Of a stretch of DNA of 64,000 bases, positions 1-9,467 are shown piece by piece. Origin of the DNA: Leptolyngbya ohadii IS1 (GTDB lineage Bacteria > Cyanobacteriota > Cyanobacteriia > Elainellales > Elainellaceae); contig NZ_NKFP01000006.1 in NCBI RefSeq assembly GCF_002215035.1, positions 3,377,080 to 3,441,079 of the forward strand, given 5' to 3'. The notes below the pieces were generated by a model, which did no database searches, was not told the origin of the DNA, and saw nothing but the letters and a program-made list of their open reading frames with translations. The stretch's first letter is position 1, and every line of letters starts with the position of its first letter. The translations under genes and the position numbers were made by a program.

Positions 1-62
1 AACGCTGAATTCAAGGCAAGCGTGTTTGGGACTCTGATGAAGGGTTGTGTATTATTTTCAAA

Positions 63-268
63 TGTACATGTCCTTTAAATAATTAAACGACACTTTTAAA
101 GAATTAATTTCCATTTTTTCAGAGGAAGCCAGAGGCGTATAATCCTTACCCGAAAAGGGTTGTGCGCCTCTTAATCTTGCTAAATTTTCTCTGACCGCTT
201 TTAAAGCAAAATACTTCATTTTTACTTAGGGACTTGCTAAAGTGCTTTAAAGCAAAATACTTCCATTT
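63..268. repeat. CAST left end with TnsB-binding-type repeats
   Basis: The end starts with TGTACATGTCC at 63. Three related repeats follow: 92-113 (ACTTTTAAAGAATTAATTTC...), 197-222 and 243-267, the last two sharing TTTAAAGCAAAATACTTC. The first is nearly identical to the reverse complement of the two long repeats at the right end. The third repeat runs to within 20 bp of the tnsB start codon at 288, so TnsB binding could also repress tnsB. That regulatory role is inference. Confidence 0.8.
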
Positions 269-287
269 CGGTAAGCTGAGGAATGGT

Positions 288-2333
288 ATGGCTGCTCAAC
301 CAGAGGAAAATAATCAAGTCCCTGAGTCGTTAGATTCGGATTCGCAGGAAAAAACGCAGGAGCACCCTCCTCTCCTGCTCAACGAGATTTCACCAGAACT
401 GCAACGAAAGATTGATCTGATTGATGCGGTAATGCAGGCTTCCAATAAGAAGGCTCGCCAGGAAGCGATCGCCAGGGCAGCCCAGGAGCTAGGGCTAACA
501 GAGCGCACAATTCGGGGTCTAGTTCGGCGTGTCGAAAGCGGTGAAGGACCCGCCGTGCTTGCAGTGGGTCGTCAAGACAAAGGGCAGTTTCGCATTGCAG
601 AACATTGGTTCAAGTTTATTATTGCCACCTACGAATGGGGACAGAAGCAAGGTTCCCGAATGAATAAGCATCAGGTTCACAGGAAGCTGGGAACATTAGC
701 AAAGTTAGGTGAGAAGCTGCGAGACAAGAGGTATAGAAAGCTATTCATGGGTCATCGCAAGGCACGTGAAGACTTAGTTGCAGGCGAATACCCATCCCAT
801 GTCACTGTCTATAAAGTCATTGATTTCTACCTGAAGGGAAAGCACAAGAAGGTCCGTCACCCTGGCTCTCCGGCAGAAGGACAAATCATTCAAACGACCG
901 AAGGAATTTTGGAGATTACGCACAGTAATCAGATTTGGCAGTGCGATCACACCAAGTTAGATATTCTGGTAGTCGATGAGAAGGGTGACACGATATTAGA
1001 AATTGACGACGACGGCGAAGAGGTCTGGGGACGCCCTTACTTGACTCTGATTGCAGACAGCTACTCCGGGTGTGTCGTCGGCTTTCATCTTGGGCTAGAA
1101 CCCGCAGGCTCCCATGAAGTGGGTCTTGCGCTACGCCACGCAATGCTGCCCAAACAGTATGGACCGGAGTACGAACTTGAGGAGAAGGAGATTGTTTTTG
1201 GGAAACCAGAGTACTGGCTAACCGATCGCGCAAAGGAGTTCAAATCCAACCATCTTCAACAAATCTCAATGCAGGTCGGTTTCAAACGGCGGCTACGAGC
1301 GTTTCCTCAGGCAGGTGGCTTGATCGAGACGATCTTTGACACCCTGAATAAGGAATTGTTATCGCTGTTGCCAGGCTACACCGGGTCTAATGTTCAAGAT
1401 CGTCCTAAAGATGCAGAAAAATATGCCTGCATCACGCTTAAAGAGCTTGAGAAGCTTTTAGTACGGTACTTTTTCAATACTTACAACTGGCTGGACTACC
1501 CCAGAGTCGAGGGTCAAAAGCGACATGAACGTTGGCGTTCCATGTTGCTGTCAGAACCAGAAGTTTTAGACGAGCGGAGTCTGGACGTTTGCTTGATGAA
1601 AGTTTCTCACCGTAAGGTCGAAAAGTACGGCAGCGTTGAGTTTGCCCGTCTGATCTATCAGGGTGACTGTTTAATTCCCTATCAGGGTGAGGAAATCTCT
1701 CTGCGATATGACGAGCGGAACATCACCGCGCTCCTAGCTTACACCCGCCCCGCAGGAGGACAGCCCGGTCAGTACATTGGCGTTGTTCGTGCGCGTGATT
1801 TGAAGCAAGACCAAATTTCGCTGGAGGAACTGCGCTGGTACAAACGGAAACTGCGTAAGCGCGGTGTGAAGGTTGATCATGATTCGATCGTCGCCGAACG
1901 TATGGGACTGTATGAATTTATTGATGAGAAGCGGAAGTCCAAGCGACAGCGCCGCAAGCAGGCAAACCAGGAGCATCAGCAGCAAACGAACGCCTCCACA
2001 GTGGTTGAGCTTTTCCCTCAGAACCAGTCGGTTGAGACGCCTCCAGATTCTCAACCCGACGCCGAAGCCTTTGTCAGCGAGTCCCAAACTGAGGACAGGA
2101 CGAACCCTCCTCCACCATCGCAGTCAGTTCCTGAGCCATTGCCCCCGGTTGACGCTCCAGACAGTACAGTTGCGGACCTGGTGGGGGCTGAAGATGCCTC
2201 CGTGGTGATTGTGGACGAGGTGTCAACGCCTGACGAATCCTCTGATGACTCCTCTTTGTCTAATACTGTAGACTTTTCTCATGAGCCAGTCGTTGCTTAC
2301 GATTGGGACCAACTTCTAGCAGATAACTGGTAA
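288..2333 (+). CDS. tnsB: TnsB transposase (Mu/Tn7-type DDE integrase) of the CAST
   Basis: TnsB binds the transposon ends and catalyses strand transfer. The protein is 681 aa from the ATG at 288. An in-frame TTG at 234 would place the first codons inside the end repeat, so I prefer 288, which has GAGGA a few bases upstream. An N-terminal HTH region (about residues 40-80) is followed by the RNase H-like core with the three acidic residues visible: D220 in QCDHT, D313 in LTDRAKEF and E347 in GGLIETIF. The stretch SNHLQQI...LPGYTGSN is typical of V-K TnsB. The C-terminal 100 residues are acidic and Ser/Pro rich, as expected for the tail that contacts TnsC. There is no TnsA nearby, which is normal for V-K elements. 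tnsC begins 6 bp downstream. Confidence 0.93.
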   Translation: MAAQPEENNQVPESLDSDSQEKTQEHPPLLLNEISPELQRKIDLIDAVMQASNKKARQEAIARAAQELGLTERTIRGLVRRVESGEGPAVLAVGRQDKGQFRIAEHWFKFIIATYEWGQKQGSRMNKHQVHRKLGTLAKLGEKLRDKRYRKLFMGHRKAREDLVAGEYPSHVTVYKVIDFYLKGKHKKVRHPGSPAEGQIIQTTEGILEITHSNQIWQCDHTKLDILVVDEKGDTILEIDDDGEEVWGRPYLTLIADSYSGCVVGFHLGLEPAGSHEVGLALRHAMLPKQYGPEYELEEKEIVFGKPEYWLTDRAKEFKSNHLQQISMQVGFKRRLRAFPQAGGLIETIFDTLNKELLSLLPGYTGSNVQDRPKDAEKYACITLKELEKLLVRYFFNTYNWLDYPRVEGQKRHERWRSMLLSEPEVLDERSLDVCLMKVSHRKVEKYGSVEFARLIYQGDCLIPYQGEEISLRYDERNITALLAYTRPAGGQPGQYIGVVRARDLKQDQISLEELRWYKRKLRKRGVKVDHDSIVAERMGLYEFIDEKRKSKRQRRKQANQEHQQQTNASTVVELFPQNQSVETPPDSQPDAEAFVSESQTEDRTNPPPPSQSVPEPLPPVDAPDSTVADLVGAEDASVVIVDEVSTPDESSDDSSLSNTVDFSHEPVVAYDWDQLLADNW

Positions 2334-2339
2334 CTGAAA

Positions 2340-3275
2340 ATGGCTCAACCTGCTCCACAACCCAACGCACAATCGCAACCAGTCCCCAGCCAGTCCGCCA
2401 CTAAGCCAGCGCCACAACAATCTGTCCTGGCATTGCCCAAGCGATCGCCAGAAAACCAGGCTGAAGTTGAGCGAATTCGGGACAGCGAGACTTACAAAGA
2501 GGTTTCTCGTGATCAACTTTTGTTTAAGTGGTTGTCGTCACAGCAGGAATCGCGTGCCAGTGGCTTTGTGTACGGAGTCAATTTTGGAGATCTGAGGAAA
2601 TCCTGCCAATTTTATCAACTGCTATACGTGCGGAAACGGGGAAACCTGTTTCTCACTCCCACACCAGTTCTCTATGCTGAGGTTGAACAGTTTGGTTCCC
2701 CGACTGACCTTTTTATTGGAATCACTCAGGCAGGAGGCAATCCCTTCTCAGGTATGGGATCGTTACGAGATTTGAGGAAACAGGCGGTCGGCACACTTAA
2801 AAAACTTCAAACCAGCACACTGATTATTGGCTATGCAGAAGTTTTGTCCCCTGAGGCGCTCAAAGAACTTGTAAAAATGAGGCGAGATCTAAAAATCTCT
2901 ATTATTCTTGCGGGTTCTATGTGCTTATCTGAGTTCTTTGACAAGCTCGATAAGCAGCGTGGTCCAAAACACAAGGACATTAGAAACGCTTTTCTGGAGT
3001 CCCACCAATACCCCTGCTTCGAGAAGAATGAGACAGAAGCCATTCTCGAAGGCTGGGAGAATCAAGTCTTAAGCTCCTGGTCTAAAAAGCTTGATCTGAA
3101 GAAGATTCCTGGTGTTCCTAACTTCCTCTACACTCGCTGTGGCGGACAGGCTGAACCGCTGTACGAGATGCTCCGCAAGATAGCGATCCAAACGTTGGAC
3201 GATCCAAAGCTGCAAATTAGTACAACCACTCTCACAGAGCTATTTGCAGCAAGGCGGGTAGCGGTAAGCACGTAG
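2340..3275 (+). CDS. tnsC: TnsC-like AAA+ regulator with degenerate nucleotide-binding motifs
   Basis: Position between tnsB and tniQ, length (311 aa against about 276 for the Scytonema protein) and collinear similarity identify this as TnsC, which normally forms ATP-dependent filaments linking Cas12k/TniQ to TnsB. The catalytic landmarks are unusual. The Walker A region (residues about 79-88) reads GVNFGDLRKS, without the GxxxxGK[ST] spacing. The Walker B region (161-168) reads LIIGYAEV where LIIDEAD is expected, so both acidic residues are lost. The sensor-1 segment is LAGSMCL, and the segment expected to carry the arginine finger (FLESHQYPCF) has no Arg. The first 35 residues are a Pro/Gln/Ala-rich extension. 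The reading frame is intact, so this is not simple decay. It may be a pseudo-ATPase version. An inactive transposon is the alternative. Confidence 0.8.
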   Translation: MAQPAPQPNAQSQPVPSQSATKPAPQQSVLALPKRSPENQAEVERIRDSETYKEVSRDQLLFKWLSSQQESRASGFVYGVNFGDLRKSCQFYQLLYVRKRGNLFLTPTPVLYAEVEQFGSPTDLFIGITQAGGNPFSGMGSLRDLRKQAVGTLKKLQTSTLIIGYAEVLSPEALKELVKMRRDLKISIILAGSMCLSEFFDKLDKQRGPKHKDIRNAFLESHQYPCFEKNETEAILEGWENQVLSSWSKKLDLKKIPGVPNFLYTRCGGQAEPLYEMLRKIAIQTLDDPKLQISTTTLTELFAARRVAVST

Positions 3276-3338
3276 GCTCAGTATGACTACGGCGTAACGC
3301 TTTGTTTGTCTGCAACTTAAGATTTAAGGGTCAGGGCT

Positions 3339-3899
3339 ATGGTTGATGAGACAGACGAAGAATTTGAACTACCACGCTGGTGTCCAGAACCTTTTGAAGG
3401 CGAGAGTATCGGCAGTTATCTGGTGCGGTTTCGATCGCAAGAAATTAGCTCCATGTCTACTATCGGTAGTTTGAGTAGAGCACTAAAGCTGGGCACAACG
3501 TTAGGAAGATGGGAAAAGCTTCGCTTCAATCCTTCTCCCAGCATGGAGGAAATAGAGATCTTCTGTAACTACATAGGGCTGGCGGTAGAAAAACTCATTC
3601 CAACCTTTCCGGCAAAAGGGCGAAGGACGACGCCGGAACCGATTCGATTCTGTGCTTCCTGCTACGCAGAAGCCACCTATCACAGACTGGAGTGGCAGGA
3701 TAAAGCGATCGCCAATTGTCCCAAGCATCAAGAACCTTTGCTCCATCAATGTCCAGGTTGTGAAAGACCGTTCTCGATTCCTGAGCTACTCCAGGGTGAC
3801 CAATGTAAGTGTGGCTTGTACTTCAGACGAATGGCTGAACACCGAGAGCGGTTCCAAAGGAGAAAGCTTGCTAAGAGGCTCAACAGGCAAACTCATTAA
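3339..3899 (+). CDS. tniQ: TniQ, short V-K type
   Basis: This is the target-selection adaptor that bridges the Cas12k R-loop and the TnsC filament. At 186 aa it is close to the small TniQ of V-K CASTs and far shorter than TnsD. The N-terminal WCPEPFEGESIGSYLVRF is a TniQ hallmark. Zinc-binding pairs are visible: C105/C108, C127/H130, C138/C141 and C156/C158. The C-terminus is basic. It follows tnsC after about 60 bp, and the three genes are probably cotranscribed. Confidence 0.92.
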   Translation: MVDETDEEFELPRWCPEPFEGESIGSYLVRFRSQEISSMSTIGSLSRALKLGTTLGRWEKLRFNPSPSMEEIEIFCNYIGLAVEKLIPTFPAKGRRTTPEPIRFCASCYAEATYHRLEWQDKAIANCPKHQEPLLHQCPGCERPFSIPELLQGDQCKCGLYFRRMAEHRERFQRRKLAKRLNRQTH

Positions 3900-4085
3900 C
3901 ACAACTTTTGTCACCCTCAGGAAACTTAACTCATCCCGCTTTTCCCACTAAAGCTTGTTTATTGGCAAGGATGGAAGGTCTTTATTGATCATTAGGAGAC
4001 ATCCATAGACCATCGTGGGCGCATACTCTGAAAGACGAGGCTATTCCCCTCAACACACCCCTATTCTTTTGGCATTGAACCGTCT

Positions 4086-5468
4086 ATGGTCAGTACCTCT
4101 CCTCGAACACTGAATGGTCCTCCTAAAACCCCGACCTGGCAGCGCCGCCTCTGGGGCTTGCGTTTTCTTTTCCAACCGCTGGAAACGATCGAGGCACGCA
4201 GTCGAGCTTACGGGGACGATTACCGCATCTCTCAGCCCGATGCCAAAACGGCGATGGTCTACTTCAGCACTCCCCAGGCGTTAGAAGCCATTTTCACGGC
4301 AAGGCCAGAGCAGCTTAGCGCGGGACGAGGCAACCAAATCCTGAAAGAACTCATTGGAGAACACGGGATTGTCCTGCTGGAGGGGTCCGCCCACCAACGA
4401 CAGCGACAGCTTTTGATGCCGCCCTTTCATGGCGACCGAATGCGTTCCTATGGGCAGGTGATTCAGTCCATTACCGGCGAAGTTACCCGATCGTGGCAGA
4501 GCGGTACAAGATTTGCAGTGCGCCCAGCCATGCAGTCTATCTCCCTTCAGGTGATTCTGCGGGCGGTGTTTGGGCTGGAGGAAGGACAGCGGTATGAGCA
4601 GTTGCGCCTGACTCTGAGCCGGATGCTGGATGGCTTTGGTTCCCCGCTGGGCGCGATGTTTCTGTTCTACCCGTTCTTGCAGAAGGAATGGGGATGGACA
4701 CCCTGGGGTAAATTCTTGCAGCGACGACAGCAGGTGGATGATCTGCTCTATGCCGAAATTCACGACCGCCGCAACAATCCCGACAGCGGACGAACCGACA
4801 TTCTGGCACTGCTGATGGCTGCCCGTGATGCCGAAGGGCAACCGATGAGCGATGGGGAGTTACGGGATGAACTGATTACCCTGCTGTTTGCAGGACATGA
4901 AACGACTGCCTCTGCCTTAGCCTGGGCACTGTACTGGATTGTCTCTCTGCCCGATGCGCGAACGAAACTACTGGCAGAAATGCAGGCACTGGGTGACGAT
5001 GCTGACCCTATGACGATCGCCCGCTTACCCTACCTGCAAGCAATTTGTCAGGAGACGCTGCGACTGTATCCCATTGCCATCAGTGCCTTCCCACGGGTGG
5101 TGAAGCAGCCGATCGACATCGCAGGCTACTCGTTGGAACCGGGAACGGTAGTCATGCCATCCATTTACCTGGCGCATCATCGGGAGTCCGTCTACCCAGA
5201 ACCGAAGCAATTTAGACCGGAACGGTTTTTGGAGCGGCAGTATTCGCCCTACGAGTATTTACCCTTTGGTGGGGGCGATCGGCGCTGCATTGGTGCCGCT
5301 TTTGCCCTGTTTGAAATGAAACTCGTGCTGTTTCAAATGGTGTCTCGTTTTCAAATGTCGCTGGTCAATGCCGCACCCATCCGTCCGATTCGTCGCGGTC
5401 TCACCGTTGCTCCCTCCGATCGTCTGCGAATGAAAGTGACGGGGGTTCGTCATGCCAACAAAGCGTGA
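4086..5468 (+). CDS. Cytochrome P450
   Basis: A 460-aa heme-thiolate monooxygenase of the cyanobacterial soluble type (CYP110-like by eye, not verified). Visible motifs are the oxygen-binding helix AGHETT (269-274), ETLR (323-326) of the K helix, the PERF segment (378-381) and the heme-ligand loop FGGGDRRC with Cys401. No transmembrane anchor is present. It is the first cargo gene after tniQ. A nitroreductase lies about 350 bp downstream on the same strand, so the two could form a small oxidative metabolism pair, but no shared pathway can be read from sequence. Intact length argues for a working gene. Confidence 0.9.
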   Translation: MVSTSPRTLNGPPKTPTWQRRLWGLRFLFQPLETIEARSRAYGDDYRISQPDAKTAMVYFSTPQALEAIFTARPEQLSAGRGNQILKELIGEHGIVLLEGSAHQRQRQLLMPPFHGDRMRSYGQVIQSITGEVTRSWQSGTRFAVRPAMQSISLQVILRAVFGLEEGQRYEQLRLTLSRMLDGFGSPLGAMFLFYPFLQKEWGWTPWGKFLQRRQQVDDLLYAEIHDRRNNPDSGRTDILALLMAARDAEGQPMSDGELRDELITLLFAGHETTASALAWALYWIVSLPDARTKLLAEMQALGDDADPMTIARLPYLQAICQETLRLYPIAISAFPRVVKQPIDIAGYSLEPGTVVMPSIYLAHHRESVYPEPKQFRPERFLERQYSPYEYLPFGGGDRRCIGAAFALFEMKLVLFQMVSRFQMSLVNAAPIRPIRRGLTVAPSDRLRMKVTGVRHANKA

Positions 5469-5823
5469 AGTTACCAATCGATTTGACAAGAGTGACGACC
5501 CGCTTTGCGGCAGCGCCAAAGGCGACACTCCTGCGACGGCAGCGTGGAACGATCGCGCTCGAAGGAGCCATTCGCTTCATCGCTCAGTCGCCCTGGCGGA
5601 AGTTACAGGATTAGGCTGAACGGTTGGCATTAGTGTGCCTTTCGCTCGGTCAAGCACTCCAGCGTCTATTGAACTAAGGAGAAGGCGATCCACCGAAGGT
5701 GGCTGTGGGAAGGGTCGATGCAGAAACAAAGCATCCTGCTTTACCATACCTGTGTTCCGTTCACCCATCCTGCGCTCGATGCACCCACCCAGCCCAACAA
5801 ACCTGATTCAAGCCCGCTATGGC
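5469..5823. other. Intergenic stretch between P450 and nitroreductase
   Basis: About 355 bp. An open frame in phase with the nitroreductase continues upstream to a GTG at 5635, but the residues it would add are Arg/Ser/Cys rich and do not look like protein. I see no RNA gene or clear terminator. Confidence 0.5.
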
Positions 5824-6606
5824 ATGAGCACGTTCAATCCAGACTCCCTCTGCAACGAAACACTGACGACCCTACTGTCTCACTGCTCTGTGCGTGCCTA
5901 CCGACCCAATGCCCTACCGCCGAATACGCTCGAAATGCTGGTTGCAGCGGCTCAAGCCGCGTCAAGTTCCTCCAACCTGCAAACCTGGAGCATGGTAGCG
6001 GTTGAAGATCCAGCCCGGAAAGGCAAGTTGGCTCAGCTTGCAGGTAATCAGGCACATATCCGTCAGTGCCCCCTATTTCTGGTTTGGCTGGCTGACCTGG
6101 CGCGACTGCATCACCTTGCTAAGAAGCGAGGGCTACCTGCCGAGGGGTTAGATTACCTGGAGATGTTTCTGACCGCAACGATCGACGCAGCCCTGGCAGC
6201 CCAAAATGCGACGATCGCGGCTGAGTCGCTAGGATTAGGCACGGTCTATATTGGCGGTATGCGAAACCATCCTGAAGCGGTTGCTGAAACACTCCAACTG
6301 CCGCCTCACCTGTTTGCCGTCTTTGGGCTATGTGTAGGTTATCCCGATACGGCAAAACCGGCTGCCATCAAACCTCGACTGCCACAAGCGGCTGTCCTGC
6401 ACCGAGAAACCTACAACCTGGCGCAGCAGGAGGAAGCGATCGATCAGTACAACGAAATCATGCAGCAGTTTTATGAGTCGCAGCAGATGAATGTAGCTGG
6501 AGACTGGGTGGAGCATTCCCTCAAGCGAGTCGCAACGGCACAGGCATTAAATGGACGCGACAACCTGAAAGAGGTCCTCCAACGTCTTGGCTTTCCCCTG
6601 CGTTAG
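5824..6606 (+). CDS. NADPH-dependent nitroreductase family oxidoreductase
   Basis: A 260-aa flavin oxidoreductase resembling the NfsA/FRP group (FMN-dependent reduction of nitro compounds or quinones using NADPH). Visible signatures are SVRAYRP near the N-terminus, AAAQAASSSSNLQTWS (FMN phosphate region), DAALAAQNATIAAESLGLG and a central FGLCVGYP. The ATG at 5824 was chosen because the family starts just before the SVRAY segment. No partner gene is needed for this family. Its substrate here is unknown. Confidence 0.85.
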   Translation: MSTFNPDSLCNETLTTLLSHCSVRAYRPNALPPNTLEMLVAAAQAASSSSNLQTWSMVAVEDPARKGKLAQLAGNQAHIRQCPLFLVWLADLARLHHLAKKRGLPAEGLDYLEMFLTATIDAALAAQNATIAAESLGLGTVYIGGMRNHPEAVAETLQLPPHLFAVFGLCVGYPDTAKPAAIKPRLPQAAVLHRETYNLAQQEEAIDQYNEIMQQFYESQQMNVAGDWVEHSLKRVATAQALNGRDNLKEVLQRLGFPLR

Positions 6607-6766
6607 ATGAGATCGCCCTGCATTTGTCATCCTTACTAATATCGACATGCGATCGCAGCCGATTTGTATCCGAACCCCAAAAGCTTCCGTTCAGTCTGCT
6701 GCTGACAAGAAGCGTTACCCTGGCAATAGCAATCATGCAGGCACTTCAGGTATCCGGAGGTGGCAA

Positions 6767-6934
6767 ATGAACGAGCGAATCATTGGACTCGCTGAGATGA
6801 CGAAACTGGGAACCGTTGCACTCCTCTTGTGGGGCAGCATGGGGATAGGAAGCTCTGCTCGTGCAGAGTTTGCAGGGTCAGGATTTGACCAGCCTGGAAT
6901 GAGCGATGGGGCAGGAGTGGGAATCGACTTATAG
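6767..6934 (+). CDS. Short secreted-type peptide, possibly a gene remnant
   Basis: A 55-aa frame with a good GGAGGTGG ribosome site about 9 bp before the ATG. It has a signal peptide-like start (hydrophobic VALLLWGSMGIG, then SSARAEF as a cleavage-like site) and then only about 20 Gly/Asp-rich residues. Another frame of 57 aa (GTG 7000 to TAG 7173) follows and ends in a similar Asp/Gly/Arg-rich style, so the pair may be pieces of one broken secreted protein. I do not recognise a family. Confidence 0.4.
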   Translation: MNERIIGLAEMTKLGTVALLLWGSMGIGSSARAEFAGSGFDQPGMSDGAGVGIDL

Positions 6935-7828
6935 GTTAGTGGAGAAGTGAGTGACGCCAATTCACTTCCCCATCGACACCTGCTTCTCCAAGCCAGCCAG
7001 TGAATCCTCAACAGACTGACCTTGCCAATCCTACAGACCAAGACTTCCATGCTCCGATTGCTCAGCGTGAAGTACGCCTATTCGGGGATTCAGACCGATC
7101 GTTTGGAGTGGATATCCTGAACCGATCGGGTCAGGGGCAACAGCGAATCAGGATTGGTATTCCTTTCCTGTAGAGCTGCTATTGCTTGGAAGGCACTCAG
7201 CCTCGACAGACGGGTTATGATCAGTCCTAGATTAGCAATCTGTCGTTGAACTGGAGTCGTAGACCGTCACTGCTCCAGTTCGCTCAGTTCTATCCGCTGG
7301 TGTGCTGGGATTAAGATCCGATTCGCAACGGATTGGGCAACCGAATAAACCAAACAGAATCATAAGAACAAAGAAGATAGCCACCTTTGGAGCCGGATGT
7401 TTTTGGGGCGTGAAAGCTGCCTTTCGCAAGATGAACGGTGTGGTGTCTACCTCAGTTGGCAGAATAGCCGGATAGTTTGAGCATTCCAGCTATCTCGATG
7501 TCCTCTCGCTACTGGACATACAGAAGTTTACCCGATCGCATATGACCCGTTGCTAGTCAGCTACAGTAGACGGCTCAGTTTCTTCTGGCGCATCCCTGAC
7601 CCTATTAATGTTAATCTCGATCGCCAGGAACCAGATCGGGGAGAACGATTTCGCTCGGTCATTTTCTATCACACCTCGACAAGCGAAGTTTGCACGATAG
7701 TCTCGCTCGTCCCCACTAGGTCATCAGTGGTTGGCATCCCCTTCGCGTCAAGAACAGTCGTTCAATAGAAGTTATCCGAATCGTTTTGATCTCTATTATG
7801 ATTAATACCATTCTGCTCAATACAGAGG
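6935..7828. other. Long stretch without a convincing gene
   Basis: Apart from the 7000-7173 fragment, the only notable frame is a 65-residue minus-strand one (7429-7232) with a single hydrophobic segment [15 protein letters not shown], which could be a tiny membrane protein but has no visible ribosome site. The rest looks like decayed DNA. Confidence 0.5.
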
Positions 7829-8059
7829 ATGAAAGGACTTATGAACCCACAAGAAGCGGACGAGCACTCTGTCCAGCAGGGCGATAGTAATCTTCCTTTA
7901 AGCCCCAAGAAGAAAGATTTAGACTCTGAGACACTTCCGGTTCTGAATGCAGAGGGAACATCAGAACCACGTGAGCCTCAACCTTGCACTCAGGCTTTAA
8001 GCAATGAAATCTGGCAGATTGACCACACCGCAACAGACTTGTTAATAGTTGCTCCCTAG
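7829..8059 (+). pseudogene. Fragment resembling the TnsB N-terminus and first catalytic motif
   Basis: A 76-residue frame ends in LSNEIWQIDHTATDLLIV, which matches SNQIWQCDHTKLDILVV around the first catalytic Asp of TnsB at 288-2333. Its start (NPQEADEHSVQQGDSN...) is acidic and Gln/Ser rich like the TnsB N-terminus, and about 150 residues between are missing. The frame then stops. I read it as a scrap of a second tnsB, left by an earlier element or a failed duplication. A weaker echo (PEADEYS...VDHSAILMLF) is at 8121-8246. Confidence 0.45.
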
Positions 8060-8242
8060 ATTTGACTGATTTCTAGGACGGGTAAAGCAAACTGGCTATC
8101 GCATCAGGGACAGAGAAGTAATGGTCCTACCTGAAGCAGATGAGTATTCCGACAGGATAGCGGTGGATCATTCTGCAATTCTCATGCTTTTTCAACACGT
8201 GAGGTCGAGGAACACCATGTCCAGGCAAAGACAGACTGCGGG

Positions 8243-9214
8243 TTAATAGCAGCCCAGCAATCCCAGGGAAAGGGTTTGACACAGGGAAACTTGTCGTCGC
8301 TTTGCTTCGGCTCGATCAATGACTTGCTGCTTGCGTTCCCGCCAAGGCAAGGTGTCCGGTAACTGAGCCGCAGTTGCGATCGCATTTTCTGGTTCTCCCT
8401 GTGTGAGCAGACGTTCAGCCTGGTTCCAAATGTCTTCGTACTGCTGCTGAAGCCGTTTTTCCTGCACCATTTGGATAAGCGAGATCCGGTTATGCGTCCA
8501 GAAGGGGTGATCTTGGATTTGCTGGGCATGGGTTAGTGCGACATCGAACTGTTTCAGGGTTAAAGCTTCCTGAGCCGCAACCCAGTGCTGATTATTCTCA
8601 CTCCAGAGTTGCCGCCACGATTGTATCTGTGCCTGTGCTTCTGGATAAGATGGGCTGCTTGGTGGAATTGCGCCTGCGATCGTCAAAGCCTGATTAAGCT
8701 GGTCTACCGGCTGCCAGTAGTAGCTCCACGCAATTTCTAAAATCCGTTCCGACCATTGCTCGATGAGTTGCTGTGCTTCATTGTATTGCGCTGAACCAAC
8801 TGCAATCTGGTTCACAGTTTCGATCGCTTGAGCAAATTCTCCTTGTGCTGCCTGCTGTTTAGCTTGTTCAAGCTGAAAGGTTGCTAGATTCGTTTGGCAG
8901 TTTCTCAAGTAGACTTGTGCGGTCTGATAAACATTAGCCTGGGGTAATACCTGCGCTGTGTGGGTAACACACCCGTGATAATCGCCTGCTGTTGCCAGGG
9001 CAAAGGCAGTGTTTGCGATCGCCTGCTGTTCCTGCTCGAATTCCTGTTTGGACTGCTGGCGCAGGTAAGCATCTGTAGTGATCAGGCATCCTACGGCTCC
9101 CGGAATAACTGCCGCCGTCGTCGCGATCGTGAGTGCAGTTGCAATGCTGATTTTAAGGATTTTGGGTGCTGCATCAGAACTCATGTTCCCGTTTCCCTGG
9201 TCCGTTGAGATCAT
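8243..9214 (-). CDS. Membrane-anchored helical-repeat protein of unknown function
   Basis: 323 aa. One N-terminal transmembrane helix (about residues 18-50, ILKISIATALTIATTAAVIPGAVGCLI) is followed by a long, Gln/Ala-rich helical region with TPR-like pairs such as GDYHGCVTHTAQVL, GEFAQAIETVNQI, KQFDVALTHAQQI and GEPENAIATAAQLP. The architecture suggests a periplasm-facing or thylakoid-side scaffold. ATG codons at 9214 or 9184 (MSSDAAPK) could both start it. The gene runs opposite to the genes before it, and no operon partner is evident. Confidence 0.7.
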   Translation of the reverse strand: MISTDQGNGNMSSDAAPKILKISIATALTIATTAAVIPGAVGCLITTDAYLRQQSKQEFEQEQQAIANTAFALATAGDYHGCVTHTAQVLPQANVYQTAQVYLRNCQTNLATFQLEQAKQQAAQGEFAQAIETVNQIAVGSAQYNEAQQLIEQWSERILEIAWSYYWQPVDQLNQALTIAGAIPPSSPSYPEAQAQIQSWRQLWSENNQHWVAAQEALTLKQFDVALTHAQQIQDHPFWTHNRISLIQMVQEKRLQQQYEDIWNQAERLLTQGEPENAIATAAQLPDTLPWRERKQQVIDRAEAKRRQVSLCQTLSLGLLGCY

Positions 9215-9467
9215 GAGTCTTATTGGATGACGAAATCAGGTTGCCTTCCAGTGAAAATCCGGGAGTTTGAGACGAAGTTAGAGGAATTGCAACTGATAAA
9301 TGACAAATGGTGCTGTCGCTTGAGGTTTAGGGCGATCGTGCCTGAGCTTGGGTTGTTAGCGGAGAATTAGGCAAAAAAACTATCTTCCCGAAAATCAGCC
9401 CAAAATTAGATTTAACTTCAGGGAAGTGAAGTTAGCGTTTTCTAAAATCACAGTTGCTAGTACAGCT

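Noticed and set aside
234-287. An 18-residue N-terminal extension of TnsB from TTG 234
   Set aside because: It is translated from the third end repeat and starts at TTG without a ribosome site. ATG 288 fits better.
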